Assembly (NCBI RefSeq): GCF_029689925.1
Contig: NZ_CP121445.1
Span: 3,828,501-3,892,500, forward strand
DNA: 64,000 nt
DNA from: Anaerocolumna sp. AGMB13025
GTDB taxonomy: Bacteria; Bacillota; Clostridia; Lachnospirales; Lachnospiraceae
Direction: 5' to 3'
Under the pieces are notes generated by a model that was given only the letters and a program-made list of their open reading frames with translations, was not told where the DNA came from and ran no database searches. Shown one piece after another: positions 8,803-16,973 of the stretch (positions within the stretch are counted from its first letter, which is position 1; each line of letters begins with the position of its first letter). A program made the translations under genes and the position numbers.

Positions 8803-10332
8803 TTACCTCCGATCTTCAAGAATATTAAGTCTGCTCAGTAATTCCGCCGTTATAAAGAATAATATGACATCCATGGAAGCCCCCAGCAAAAACCCCTGCT
8901 GGTTAAGCAGCACATCCCCGCTCATTATAATGGTTATGACTGCCTGTGATAGACCAATTCCCGCTGTAATAACTGCCATCTCTAACATAAGGTTAGAAGA
9001 TCTTTGCTTCCCTATATTCATTCTGTAGCTGTATCTTGGACCATATAATAAAAAGATAAAAACAAGCAGTAAAATTAAATAACCGATGGTTTTTGGCATG
9101 GATCTTTCTTTAAAGTTACTCCATCCAGACCAGAACAGACTCTTGGCCATTACCGGCATACCTGCTGATTTTTCATAGTTGCCGCAAAAGCTGCGTCTTA
9201 GATTGGTAACGCTTTTGACTGCAATATCCATCATCCCGGCAAAACTTCCAGGATGTTTGATATAATAAACAGCAATATCATATGGTTGGTATTTATCAAA
9301 AAATCCTTTTTGCAAAACCTCAGCCTCCGGCAGAACCTGAGGATAATAGTCATATGCAGAGGTATTGGCAAGGACTGAGTAAGAACTGTCAATCCCAAAT
9401 TCCTCCAGGGCTTTTTCCGGATTCTTTGCCTGAAACAAAACTCCCCTGGTCATGGAGTGATATTTACTTGTAATTGTAAAATCCGATTCCAGAAGGTAGA
9501 ACGATATAAGCCCGGATATACTTAATACAAATGCAAGAAAAATGCATCCCGCTCTCCAAAGAAAGCTCCTGTTTAAAAAGACCCCACGGATAAAAAATCC
9601 TGCAAGAATTATTCCTATAATCCAGCACTGCTGTCTTGATAAACTTAATATAATACCGAAAAGTGTTAGGAAAAGCACCTTGGTGGTAGTGTATTTACCG
9701 GTAAGGCTACTTATTATTCCGGCAATATAGACAAGACAGATAAACCATAAAGCTTCCGGATATAGAGAAGCAAAGTAAGTGATATAAGTTATGTCTCCAA
9801 ATATAAACACACCCAGAGCGGTAATTGCCGTAGCTTCCGAAAAATTAGTGACCCGCATGCAGGCCTGCTTTACAATTAAATATACGGCCGGTAAAAAAAG
9901 AATTCCGTAGATGGCGGCCAGAAAGCGGATATCAAAAAACTTATCTTTTGTTACCAGGTTATCTAAAAAAACAGCGGTTTTTATAAAAAACTCCTGAGAA
10001 TTCTTAAATCCCGCTAAACTGCTGCCCTCTTGTTTATAAATCCTTACATAATAATTATTATACATATCCGAACTGTCTTCTTGTATATAAGACAGCCCAG
10101 CCCCCTCCATCGTTTTACGAAAGGTTCCGTCATCCGAAACACCTAAGTATGGAGGAAGGATCAAGGCATAAATCCAAATGAGGCTAATCACAATAATAGC
10201 AGCAACTGCCATTCTATGCGGAGTATACTTATCCTTCATTCTAAAATTCAGCAATTTTCTCTTACCAAGTAAAAACTTAAGACCTGATACGAATCTGCCG
10301 AATATATAAAGTAATCGCTTCTTTAATTTCAT
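8803..10332 (-). CDS. GT39-like polytopic membrane protein
   Basis: A 509-residue membrane protein with about ten or more predicted helices, a basic cytoplasmic N-terminus, and a first outer loop that begins after PPYLGVSDDGTF. The acidic pair in this loop is in the place where GT39/ArnT-like transferases have their catalytic Asp/Glu. A second large hydrophilic loop (about 285-385) lies before the final helices. The start at ATG 10332 has AGGAGC upstream. The gene is 6 bp from the GGDEF gene and about 30 bp from the GT2 gene. Together with the polyprenyl-phosphate GT2 upstream it suggests a lipid-linked sugar that is flipped and transferred to the exported polymer or to the wall. The exact acceptor and sugar are unknown. 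It is paralogous in design to the partial gene at the window start. Confidence 0.7.
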   Translation of the reverse strand: MKLKKRLLYIFGRFVSGLKFLLGKRKLLNFRMKDKYTPHRMAVAAIIVISLIWIYALILPPYLGVSDDGTFRKTMEGAGLSYIQEDSSDMYNNYYVRIYKQEGSSLAGFKNSQEFFIKTAVFLDNLVTKDKFFDIRFLAAIYGILFLPAVYLIVKQACMRVTNFSEATAITALGVFIFGDITYITYFASLYPEALWFICLVYIAGIISSLTGKYTTTKVLFLTLFGIILSLSRQQCWIIGIILAGFFIRGVFLNRSFLWRAGCIFLAFVLSISGLISFYLLESDFTITSKYHSMTRGVLFQAKNPEKALEEFGIDSSYSVLANTSAYDYYPQVLPEAEVLQKGFFDKYQPYDIAVYYIKHPGSFAGMMDIAVKSVTNLRRSFCGNYEKSAGMPVMAKSLFWSGWSNFKERSMPKTIGYLILLLVFIFLLYGPRYSYRMNIGKQRSSNLMLEMAVITAGIGLSQAVITIIMSGDVLLNQQGFLLGASMDVILFFITAELLSRLNILEDRR

Positions 10333-10364
10333 AGCTGCTCCTGCATACGCGCTCCTGCTAAAGA

Positions 10365-11339
10365 TTAATTCTCATTTTTTCCAGAGCAAAACTCATCATC
10401 CAGAAAACTTTCCACAAAAAAGCGTGGCCGCTGTTTTGCTTCTAAAAATATCTTTCCTATATATTCACCAATTATTCCCAAGGAAAGCAAAATCAATCCA
10501 CCGATTGCCCACAAAGAAACTGTTAAACTCGCCCAGCCAACAACTGTTTGTCCCGTAAAGTACCGTGCCAGAATGTAGATAAGCATCAAAATGCTGAAAC
10601 TGAAAACAAATATACCAAGGGTAGAAATCATGCGGATTGGTTTTATGCTAAAAGAGGTAATACCGTCCCAGGCAAAGGCAATCATTTTATTAAGGGGATA
10701 CTTACTCTCACCGGCATACCGCTTATTTCTTTCGTAGGTAACGATTCCGCTCCGGTAACCAATCAGAGGGACGATACCCCTAAGAAACAGATTAACCTCC
10801 TTGAATTCACTTAAGTCTTCAATTGCCCGTCTGCTCATTAATCGGTAGTCCGCGTGATTATAGACAGTATTCGCTCCCATATAACTCATTAGTTTGTAGA
10901 ATGACTCTGCCGTAAAACGCTTAAAAAAGGAATCTTTCACTCTGCTGCTTCTGACTCCATACACGATATCACACCCTTCGTGATACTTATCAATCATCTT
11001 CTCTATCGCATCAATATCATCCTGCAGATCCGCGTCCATGGAAATCACTGCATCAGCCAATCCTTTCACTGTCAGCAAACCGGCTAAGAGTGCATTTTGA
11101 TGTCCTTTATTTGTGCTTAAATTGATTCCTGTAAATATGCTATCTCTTTCGTGCAACTCTTTGATCATAATCCAGGTATTATCATAAGAACCGTCATTCA
11201 CAAACACGATTCGGCTTTTCTCACTGATTTTCCCTGAATTCATCAAATATTCAAGCTTTAGTTTTAGCCGAGCTGCCGTTTCCTGTAAAACAGCCTGTTC
11301 ATTATAACAGGGTATTACAATATATAAAATATTTTTCAT
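10365..11339 (-). CDS. Polyprenyl-phosphate glycosyltransferase (GtrB/DPM1-like GT2)
   Basis: A 324-residue enzyme that should transfer a sugar from a nucleotide donor to undecaprenyl phosphate on the inner membrane face. The GT-A domain has IPCYNEQAVL near the N-terminus, FVNDGSYD near 50, and the metal-binding DADLQDD near 105. The RGIVPLIGYRSGIVTYERNKRYAGESKYPLNKM stretch and two C-terminal helices are typical of the GtrB/CsbB/ArnC group; only the pattern is given, the whole motif spans about residues 188-222. I chose ATG 11339 over GTG 11345 because AAGGGAG stands 8 nt before the ATG. It is the first gene of the polysaccharide operon, 54 nt or so behind a clear promoter. It probably supplies the lipid-linked donor for the two GT39-like proteins. 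Confidence 0.88.
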   Translation of the reverse strand: MKNILYIVIPCYNEQAVLQETAARLKLKLEYLMNSGKISEKSRIVFVNDGSYDNTWIMIKELHERDSIFTGINLSTNKGHQNALLAGLLTVKGLADAVISMDADLQDDIDAIEKMIDKYHEGCDIVYGVRSSRVKDSFFKRFTAESFYKLMSYMGANTVYNHADYRLMSRRAIEDLSEFKEVNLFLRGIVPLIGYRSGIVTYERNKRYAGESKYPLNKMIAFAWDGITSFSIKPIRMISTLGIFVFSFSILMLIYILARYFTGQTVVGWASLTVSLWAIGGLILLSLGIIGEYIGKIFLEAKQRPRFFVESFLDDEFCSGKNEN

Positions 11340-11400
11340 ATTCACGGCTCCCTTATCCTATTTTTCCTGAATATATTACACTATAACTGCTTGTAGGGTT

Positions 11401-11429
11401 ATTATACTGAGTTGAAAAATTAAAGTCAA
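11401..11429 (-). promoter_or_regulatory. SigA-type promoter of the polysaccharide operon
   Basis: On the minus strand TTGACT (11429-11424) and a perfect TATAAT (11406-11401) are separated by 17 nt. The predicted start of transcription is about 50 nt before ATG 11339. An 11-bp sequence TTGAAAAATTA lies in the spacer (11412-11422) and recurs as an exact inverted copy at 11491-11501, upstream of the -35 box, so a regulator could bind both. The operator role is inference. Confidence 0.75.
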
Positions 11430-11834
11430 AGTCAAATCTTTCTATAGAATTGTCTTCCAACCTTTTAAGTGGTAATCACAGAATTCAAGGTAATTTTTCA
11501 ATGTAGTAAATCCAAAATTTGATCTTTCACAATAACAGGTCAGCTTATTAATGCTTTCTTCTATTTACTTATTATAACATATTATGTTAATTTAATCCAT
11601 ATTTGTTGTAATTTATTTTTTATATTATAGTAAAAGTTTGATAAATTGTAATAATTTCTGGTTAACAGCGAAAAAAGTCTTCCAATCCAGTATATTTTTC
11701 TCAAACTATCTGCAAAATACTATAAATAATAACAACTGGAACCATTACCAGATAACATTTGCAGTTGCTTATTGGAGAGACCCCTTATTAAACGCTTTCG
11801 TTTCACCTGCGATTATTTGTTATTTAAAAAACCT
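11430..11834. other. Gene-free AT-rich stretch upstream of the polysaccharide operon
   Basis: About 400 bp without a convincing gene. It holds the second arm of an 11-bp inverted repeat (11491-11501), and an AT palindrome AACATATTATGTT around 11577-11589. A short open frame at 11638-11862 on the plus strand lacks a ribosome binding site and any recognisable family, and runs into the terminator hairpin, so it is not called. Confidence 0.6.
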
Positions 11835-11880
11835 ACAGGCGGTTGCATCCTTTTATTATTGATGCAACCGCCTGTTTTTG
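11835..11880. terminator. Strong bidirectional hairpin terminator after sigK
   Basis: A perfect 15-bp stem (ACAGGCGGTTGCATC at 11835-11849 with its complement at 11861-11875) encloses an 11-nt loop. A TTTTT run follows on the plus strand and a TTTTTT run on the minus strand. It lies about 65 bp after the sigK stop codon, so it most likely ends the sigK transcript. Confidence 0.85.
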
Positions 11881-11943
11881 TAGAAACTTGTTTTTGCTAA
11901 AGTCTGTTTCTGCCTATAAAGGATGAAATCCTTCAATTATGCT

Positions 11944-12591
11944 TTAATTCTTTTTGTTATCTCCATTTTCCTTCTCAAAACTTTCTCTGAGTTTCTTAAG
12001 TGCTTTTTTTTCGATTCTGGATACATAGGATCTGGAGATTCCAATCTTATTAGCAATTTCTCTTTGAGTAATTTCTTCCTGCATATTAAGTCCATAACGC
12101 ATTTCAATTATCTGCTTTTCCCTTTTAGTCAGTACTTTGTTAACCAATTCATATAATTTCTTGACATTGCCCTGTAATTCCAGTTCATCAACGATATCCG
12201 TGTCTGAACTTTCAATGATATCCAATAGATTGATCTCATGACCTTCCTTATCCGAACCGATTGGCTCATAAAGGTATACTTCCTTAGCCTGGCGTTTTCC
12301 GCTGCGTAACATCATTAACAATTCATTATCAATACACCTGGATGCATATGTCGCAAGCCTGATACCCTTTTCAGTATCAAAGGTGTCTATCGCCTTAATT
12401 AAGCCGATTGTGCCAATGGATATAAGGTCATCTATCTCTTTATCCGCCGTATTATACTTTTTTACAATATGTGCAACCAGACGGAGATTTCTTTCAATCA
12501 GGATATCTCTGGCTTCCTTACTACCTTCCATGCATTGGTTTAAGATTTCCGTTTCTTCCTTGGCGCTCAGTGGTTTGGGAAAGGATTTCAC
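11944..12591 (-). CDS. sigK: Sporulation sigma factor K, without pro-sequence
   Basis: A 215-residue sigma-70 family factor for late mother-cell gene expression in sporulation. Region 2 reads NLRLVAHIVKKY, DLISIGTIGLIKAIDTFD and ATYASRCIDNELLM; region 4 has QREIANKIGISRSYVSRIEKKAL. EPIGSDKEGHEINLLDI between them is characteristic of SigK rather than SigE. The chain begins MKSFPKPLSAKEE, at the point where the mature Bacillus SigK starts, and an in-frame TGA (12606-12604) lies five codons before the GTG start, which has GAGGTG 8 nt upstream. There is thus no cleavable pro-sequence, as is known for Clostridioides difficile. The reading frame is intact, so no skin-type element interrupts it here. 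Confidence 0.92.
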   Translation of the reverse strand: MKSFPKPLSAKEETEILNQCMEGSKEARDILIERNLRLVAHIVKKYNTADKEIDDLISIGTIGLIKAIDTFDTEKGIRLATYASRCIDNELLMMLRSGKRQAKEVYLYEPIGSDKEGHEINLLDIIESSDTDIVDELELQGNVKKLYELVNKVLTKREKQIIEMRYGLNMQEEITQREIANKIGISRSYVSRIEKKALKKLRESFEKENGDNKKN

Positions 12592-12676
12592 TGAAAAAGC
12601 ACCTCAACGATTAGGGTTTATTACTAATCTATGATGAGATAATTGATTAAGTGCCTTTCCTATTTTAATTAAATAA

Positions 12677-14212
12677 TTATTTTTTAAATAAATTTTTTCT
12701 GACAATAACCGGTTTTTTTGATTTTTTCGATTCGTGGGTTTTACTTAAATCCATGATACTGATATTAATATCTTCAAAGGTACTTATCGGTTTTGTAATA
12801 TTAGAATCTATCGGCTGTGAAGAAACTGCACGTTCCTGAGCAGTGACTGAAATTTCCTGATCAGGGGCTGATTTTTTTTTGGATGAGGCCGATTTTTCCG
12901 GGGCTGAGGTTGTTACTTTCTGAGTTGAGGCTGTTACTTTCTTGGTTGAAGATGGTACTTTCTCCGTCTGGGATGATACTTCCTTCGTTGTAGAAGATGC
13001 ATTCTCCGCTGTGGATGATATTTCCTTCGTTGCAGATGATGCATTTTCCGCTGTGGATGATACTTCCCTCGTTGCAGATGATGCGTTGTCCGTCTGGGAT
13101 GATACTTCCTTGTTTAAAGATGTTACATCTTCGCTTAAGGGTGTTATTACCTCCGTCGAAGAGGTTACTGTCTTAGCTGAGGAAGATACTTCCTCCATAG
13201 CCTGTGATATTTCATCAACAACCGTTTGTATTTTAGTGGATTCGCACATATTTATGATAGTATTAACCATCTCATCGATAGAGTCAATTATATTCTGATA
13301 ACTGGAATCTGCCACGCTGTCTTTTTCAACATGAACTAATTCCGGTTCCGGTTTTATAATGCTGTCGGTAGTATCTGCTTTATCCTCCACTTGTTCAATT
13401 CGTTCCGTTATATCCTCTGTTGGCGCTATATTGTTCTGTGAAAGATAACTGAACTCTTTGGCAATTAAAGCAAAACTGTTTAATGTGTCTTCCGACCCGA
13501 ACGCCTCGATTACTGCATTTAATGCCGAAAGACTAGCCTGTTCGGCGATTTTTGATATTTCTTCTACAAACTTGCTGGTTTGATCCGAAGACTCATATAA
13601 ACTTTCCATCGTGCCAAACGTATAGTCGTCATATGACTGTTGTGCATTTTCCATAACATTTACCATTTCCTTTAAAGTTTCCGTTTCATTTTCTGTGGCA
13701 TCCTGTACTGTATTACTGCTTTTGACTTCTTCAAACTCTTCTGTTTCCATTATGGCACCACCCGCTAATTCCTGTATGCTGGCTGCAGCTAACTCAAGAT
13801 TATCTGCATTATTCTCTAGTCCATCTGTACAATCATTAAGCTCCTTTGAGATACCTTCAATTTCCTGTTTGGCAGGAATGGAAGCATTGGTTAATTTGTC
13901 AGAAGAATAAGCTGTTATATCTGCCTTCCTTCCGTTCTTGCCCTTAGATTTATGGAACCAGGTAGCCATAGTTCCTGATTCTTCTTTCGTATTACCAGGC
14001 AAGTTCATCGTAAGATCTCCCTCCCCTTCTGCGTTATTTTTCCTCGTACGGCTAGTTTTTTGAATCGGCTGTTTTTTCACTTTTGATACAAGTAAACATA
14101 AAAGTAACGCTGCTACAATAATAAGAGTTATAATTATTTTAATCAAGTATTCAACCTGCTGGATTATATATTTCATTATACTATTATGAAAATTCCTCAC
14201 CATAGGTGACAA
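12677..14212 (-). CDS. Membrane-anchored protein with chemoreceptor-like tip and 14-residue repeats
   Basis: A 511-residue protein of unknown role. One membrane helix (about 23-43) and a basic stretch are followed by a long, mostly helical, Ser/Thr/Glu-rich region. Residues 219-262 resemble the signalling tip of methyl-accepting chemotaxis proteins: IAEQASLSALNAVIEAF aligns with the usual IAEQTNLLALNAAIEAA, and SFALIAKEFSYLSQNN aligns with the FAVVAxEVRxLAxxS part. Residues 341-438 are seven units of 14 residues of the type EVSSTAENASSATK, i.e. two heptads each. There is no HAMP or sensor domain. It lies 85 bp upstream of sigK in the same direction. The start is uncertain: TTG 14212, ATG 14203 and ATG 14176 are all in frame and none has a strong ribosome binding site. 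It could be a decayed or repurposed chemoreceptor or a structural coiled-coil protein. Confidence 0.7.
   Translation of the reverse strand: MSPMVRNFHNSIMKYIIQQVEYLIKIIITLIIVAALLLCLLVSKVKKQPIQKTSRTRKNNAEGEGDLTMNLPGNTKEESGTMATWFHKSKGKNGRKADITAYSSDKLTNASIPAKQEIEGISKELNDCTDGLENNADNLELAAASIQELAGGAIMETEEFEEVKSSNTVQDATENETETLKEMVNVMENAQQSYDDYTFGTMESLYESSDQTSKFVEEISKIAEQASLSALNAVIEAFGSEDTLNSFALIAKEFSYLSQNNIAPTEDITERIEQVEDKADTTDSIIKPEPELVHVEKDSVADSSYQNIIDSIDEMVNTIINMCESTKIQTVVDEISQAMEEVSSSAKTVTSSTEVITPLSEDVTSLNKEVSSQTDNASSATREVSSTAENASSATKEISSTAENASSTTKEVSSQTEKVPSSTKKVTASTQKVTTSAPEKSASSKKKSAPDQEISVTAQERAVSSQPIDSNITKPISTFEDINISIMDLSKTHESKKSKKPVIVRKNLFKK
12899..13192 (-). repeat. Seven tandem 42-bp units encoding 14-residue coiled-coil repeats
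   Basis: Within the chemoreceptor-like gene, residues 341-438 divide cleanly into seven 14-residue units. The middle ones (EVSSQTDNASSATR, EVSSTAENASSATK, EISSTAENASSTTK, EVSSQTEKVPSSTK) are nearly identical, while the outer ones have diverged. Such arrays usually vary in copy number between strains. Confidence 0.8.
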
Positions 14213-14344
14213 TTTTTAAGTAGATTCCTGATATTTTTCTTTCAGTCTGTCCCACATTTAAAAACTGATGTACCTACAAGCCGATATAGACAGATATCCT
14301 GGCTAATACTAGGTCATATTTCGTCACCTGGTTAAAGAAAAAAT

Positions 14345-14411
14345 CCGATCATAATGAGCTCCTGTATGCTAGACCTAAATATCTAACTTGGGATATGTTC
14401 ATTATGACCGG
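14345..14411 (-). terminator. Probable terminator after nspC
   Basis: On the minus strand CCGGTCATAATGA (14411-14399) pairs with TCATTATGATCGG (14357-14345), 12 of 13 positions complementary, with a 41-nt loop, and is followed by ATTTTTTCTTT. It lies 66 nt after the nspC stop. The long loop makes it less certain. Confidence 0.5.
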
Positions 14412-14476
14412 ACCTTCTGGTCAAAGTATATAATTGATAAAACTAAGAATATAAATGATTGCTAATTACTATTTCT

Positions 14477-15622
14477 CTAGGACAACCTCGTCTTAAAATC
14501 CTCATAACCAAAGGTTTTAATGATCTGAATTCCTTTTTCTGTGCTATAGGCCGCTATGCAGGGCAGACCAATTCCATTAAAGGTATTATTCTTAACCATG
14601 GAATAGTGGGCCATATCGCAGAAGATAAGTGTATCCCCTGGCTTTAACGGTTCACGAAAGGAATAATCCCCGATGACATCCCCCGCTAAGCAGGTTGGAC
14701 CGCCAAGTCTGTAAGTAAAGGCAAACTCACCAGGTTTCCCAGCACCGATAATCTCCGGTCTATAAGGCATCTCAAGGACATCCGGCATGTGACAGGCTGC
14801 AGAGGTATCAAGGATAGCGATATCCATACCATTTTCCAGGGTATCCAGAACTTTTGATACTAAAAATCCAGTATTTAAGACTACGGCCTCACCGGGTTCT
14901 AAGTATACCTCCACACCATATTTTTCTTTGATAAATAATATGGAGCGTATCAAGGTTTCTATATCATAATCCGGTCTTGTAATATGGTGACCGCCGCCAA
15001 AATTAATCCATTTCATTTTGCTGATAAAACTTCCGAATTCCTCATCAACAATCTGAACAGTACGTTCCAGTACATCGGAATTCTGTTCACACATTGTATG
15101 AAAGTGAAGTCCTTCTATGCCTTCTAAATCAGCTGCATTAACTTTCTCAAGCTGTGCCAGGGTTATTCCGAATCTGGAACCCGGAATGCAGGGGTTGTAA
15201 AGGTCTGTTTCAATCTCTGAGTATTCCGGATTAATTCTAAGACCGCACCCGATTGTTTTTTTTGAGGCTTTTACTGTCTCTTTGTACTTGTTCCATTGGC
15301 TTATGGAGTTAAATACCATATGATCACAAATCGAGATAATTTCTTCAATTTCATCTTCACGGTAAGCAGGGGAAAATATGTGGACTTCACCTTTTAACTC
15401 CTCCCTGCCAAGCCTGGCTTCATAAAGACTGCTGGCTGTAGTACCCTGCAGGTATTCTCCAATAAGAGGATATTCATAGAACATGGAAAATGCTTTTTGG
15501 GCCAGCAGAATTTTACAGCCTGTCCGGTCAGATACCGTTTTTAATAGTTCCAGATTTTTTTTAAGTAAGGATTCATCAACAACATAAGTTGGTGTAGGAA
15601 GGTTCTTTACATCAAAATTCAT
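14477..15622 (-). CDS. nspC: Carboxynorspermidine/carboxyspermidine decarboxylase
   Basis: A PLP-dependent, alanine-racemase-fold decarboxylase that removes CO2 from carboxy(nor)spermidine to yield (nor)spermidine. The N-terminus TPTYVVDESLLKKNL and AQKAFSMF (the PLP lysine near residue 43) are typical of NspC, as are LHFHTMCEQ near 205, INFGGGHHIT near 235, EPGEAV and the C-terminal GPTCLAGD with its active-site cysteine. The length of 381 residues is normal. The start has GAGGAGTTAAC before the ATG. It is the last gene of the polyamine operon and follows the CASDH gene after about 115 bp that contain a hairpin. The partner CASDH gene fixes its role firmly; which amine chain length is made is not visible. 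Confidence 0.93.
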   Translation of the reverse strand: MNFDVKNLPTPTYVVDESLLKKNLELLKTVSDRTGCKILLAQKAFSMFYEYPLIGEYLQGTTASSLYEARLGREELKGEVHIFSPAYREDEIEEIISICDHMVFNSISQWNKYKETVKASKKTIGCGLRINPEYSEIETDLYNPCIPGSRFGITLAQLEKVNAADLEGIEGLHFHTMCEQNSDVLERTVQIVDEEFGSFISKMKWINFGGGHHITRPDYDIETLIRSILFIKEKYGVEVYLEPGEAVVLNTGFLVSKVLDTLENGMDIAILDTSAACHMPDVLEMPYRPEIIGAGKPGEFAFTYRLGGPTCLAGDVIGDYSFREPLKPGDTLIFCDMAHYSMVKNNTFNGIGLPCIAAYSTEKGIQIIKTFGYEDFKTRLS

Positions 15623-15665
15623 GTTAACTCCTCTCTGCGTTTTTATTTACGCTAAATATGAAGAT

Positions 15666-15708
15666 GGACTGCTGCAAAAATATATAAACATTGATTTTGC
15701 AGCAGTCC
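15666..15708. repeat. Intercistronic hairpin between CASDH and nspC
   Basis: GGACTGCTGCAAAA (15666-15679) is exactly complementary to TTTTGCAGCAGTCC (15695-15708), loop 15 nt. No T-run follows on the minus strand, so it looks more like an mRNA-stabilising or processing hairpin within the operon than a terminator. Confidence 0.7.
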
Positions 15709-15736
15709 TGAACCGTTCTGTTAATAGCAACAGTAA

Positions 15737-16936
15737 TTAATCCACTAAGGCAGGATTAAAATCTTCTACCCAAGGCAGACCCTGCTTATTTAACTGTTCC
15801 ATAAAAGGATCGGGATCAAATTCTTCTACGTTAAATACACCTGGTTTCTTCCATTTACCGGTCAATATCATCATCGCGCCAATCATTGCCGGCACACCGG
15901 TTGTATAGGATATTGCCTGGGAACCGACTTCTTTGTAGCACTCTTCATGATCGCATACATTATATACATAATAGTTTTTTGGCTGACCATCTTTTACACC
16001 TTGATAGATACATCCGATGTTGGTTTTCCCTTTGGTTCTGGGTCCTAAGGAAGCAGGGTCTGGAAGAACCGCTTTTAAGAACTGGAGAGGAACGATCTGC
16101 CTGCCTTCAAATTCGATTGGTTCAATGGAAGTCATACCTACATTCTCAAGTACTTTTAAGTGTGTTAAATACCGTTCAGAAAAAGTCATCCAGAAACGGA
16201 TTTTTTTAATGCCTTTTATATTTAATGCTAAGGATTCCATTTCTTCATGGTGTAATAAATACATATCCTTATCACCGATTTCAGGGAAATTATAAACTCT
16301 TTTTATGGATATGGGTTCTGTTTCGATGAATTTACCATTTTCAAAATAGCTGCCATTGGCAGTGACTTCACGAATATTGATTTCTGGATTAAAGTTAGTA
16401 GCAAAGGGATAGCCATGATCCCCTGCGTTGGCATCCAGAATATCAATCTGGTGAACCTCATCAAAATAGTGCTTCATAGCATATGCTGAGAATACTCCGG
16501 TAACTCCCGGGTCAAAACCGCAGCCAAGTACTGCTGTAATGCCGGCCTCTTTAAATTTCTCACGGTAAGCCCACTGCCAGCTGTATTCAAATTTTGCGGT
16601 ATCCAGAGGTTCATAGTTGGCGGTATCCAGATAATCAACCTTTGTGGCAAGGCAGGCATCCATAATTGCTAAATCCTGATATGGCAGGGCAACATTAATT
16701 ACAAGATCCGGTTTAAACTGATTAATTAAAGCAATGATTTCCTCGGTATTATCTGCATCTAACTGAGCAGTAGAGATTTTAGTTCTGCCACCCTGTAACT
16801 TATCTTTTAAGGCATCACATTTTGACACTGTTCTGCTGGCTATTAAAATTTCCTCGAATACATCAGGATTCTGACAACATTTGTGAACAACAACACTGGC
16901 AACGCCGCCAGCTCCGATTATTAACGCTTTTCCCAT
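15737..16936 (-). CDS. Carboxynorspermidine/carboxyspermidine dehydrogenase (saccharopine-dehydrogenase family)
   Basis: An NAD(P)H enzyme that condenses L-aspartate semialdehyde with putrescine (or diaminopropane) to carboxyspermidine (or carboxynorspermidine). The Rossmann start MGKALIIGAGGVASVVVHKC, DTANYEP near residue 103, and CGFDPGVTGVFSAYA near 140 match the family. The length of 399 residues fits. The ribosome binding site AGGAGG is 7 nt from the ATG. It sits between speE and nspC, and together with nspC gives the aspartate-semialdehyde route to spermidine that is common in gut Firmicutes. The function is assigned by the nspC neighbour, since the family as a whole also includes lysine-pathway dehydrogenases. 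Confidence 0.9.
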   Translation of the reverse strand: MGKALIIGAGGVASVVVHKCCQNPDVFEEILIASRTVSKCDALKDKLQGGRTKISTAQLDADNTEEIIALINQFKPDLVINVALPYQDLAIMDACLATKVDYLDTANYEPLDTAKFEYSWQWAYREKFKEAGITAVLGCGFDPGVTGVFSAYAMKHYFDEVHQIDILDANAGDHGYPFATNFNPEINIREVTANGSYFENGKFIETEPISIKRVYNFPEIGDKDMYLLHHEEMESLALNIKGIKKIRFWMTFSERYLTHLKVLENVGMTSIEPIEFEGRQIVPLQFLKAVLPDPASLGPRTKGKTNIGCIYQGVKDGQPKNYYVYNVCDHEECYKEVGSQAISYTTGVPAMIGAMMILTGKWKKPGVFNVEEFDPDPFMEQLNKQGLPWVEDFNPALVD

Positions 16937-16973
16937 TTAATTTCCTCCTAAATTCGTATATTTTTAAAAAAGC

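Noticed and set aside
11638-11862. Short plus-strand open frame upstream of sigK
   Set aside because: AT-rich, no ribosome binding site, no recognisable family, and it ends inside the terminator hairpin.
12942-13298. Open frame on the plus strand opposite the 14-residue repeats
   Set aside because: Low-complexity mirror of the repeat DNA. There is no ribosome binding site or family, and the minus-strand gene explains it.
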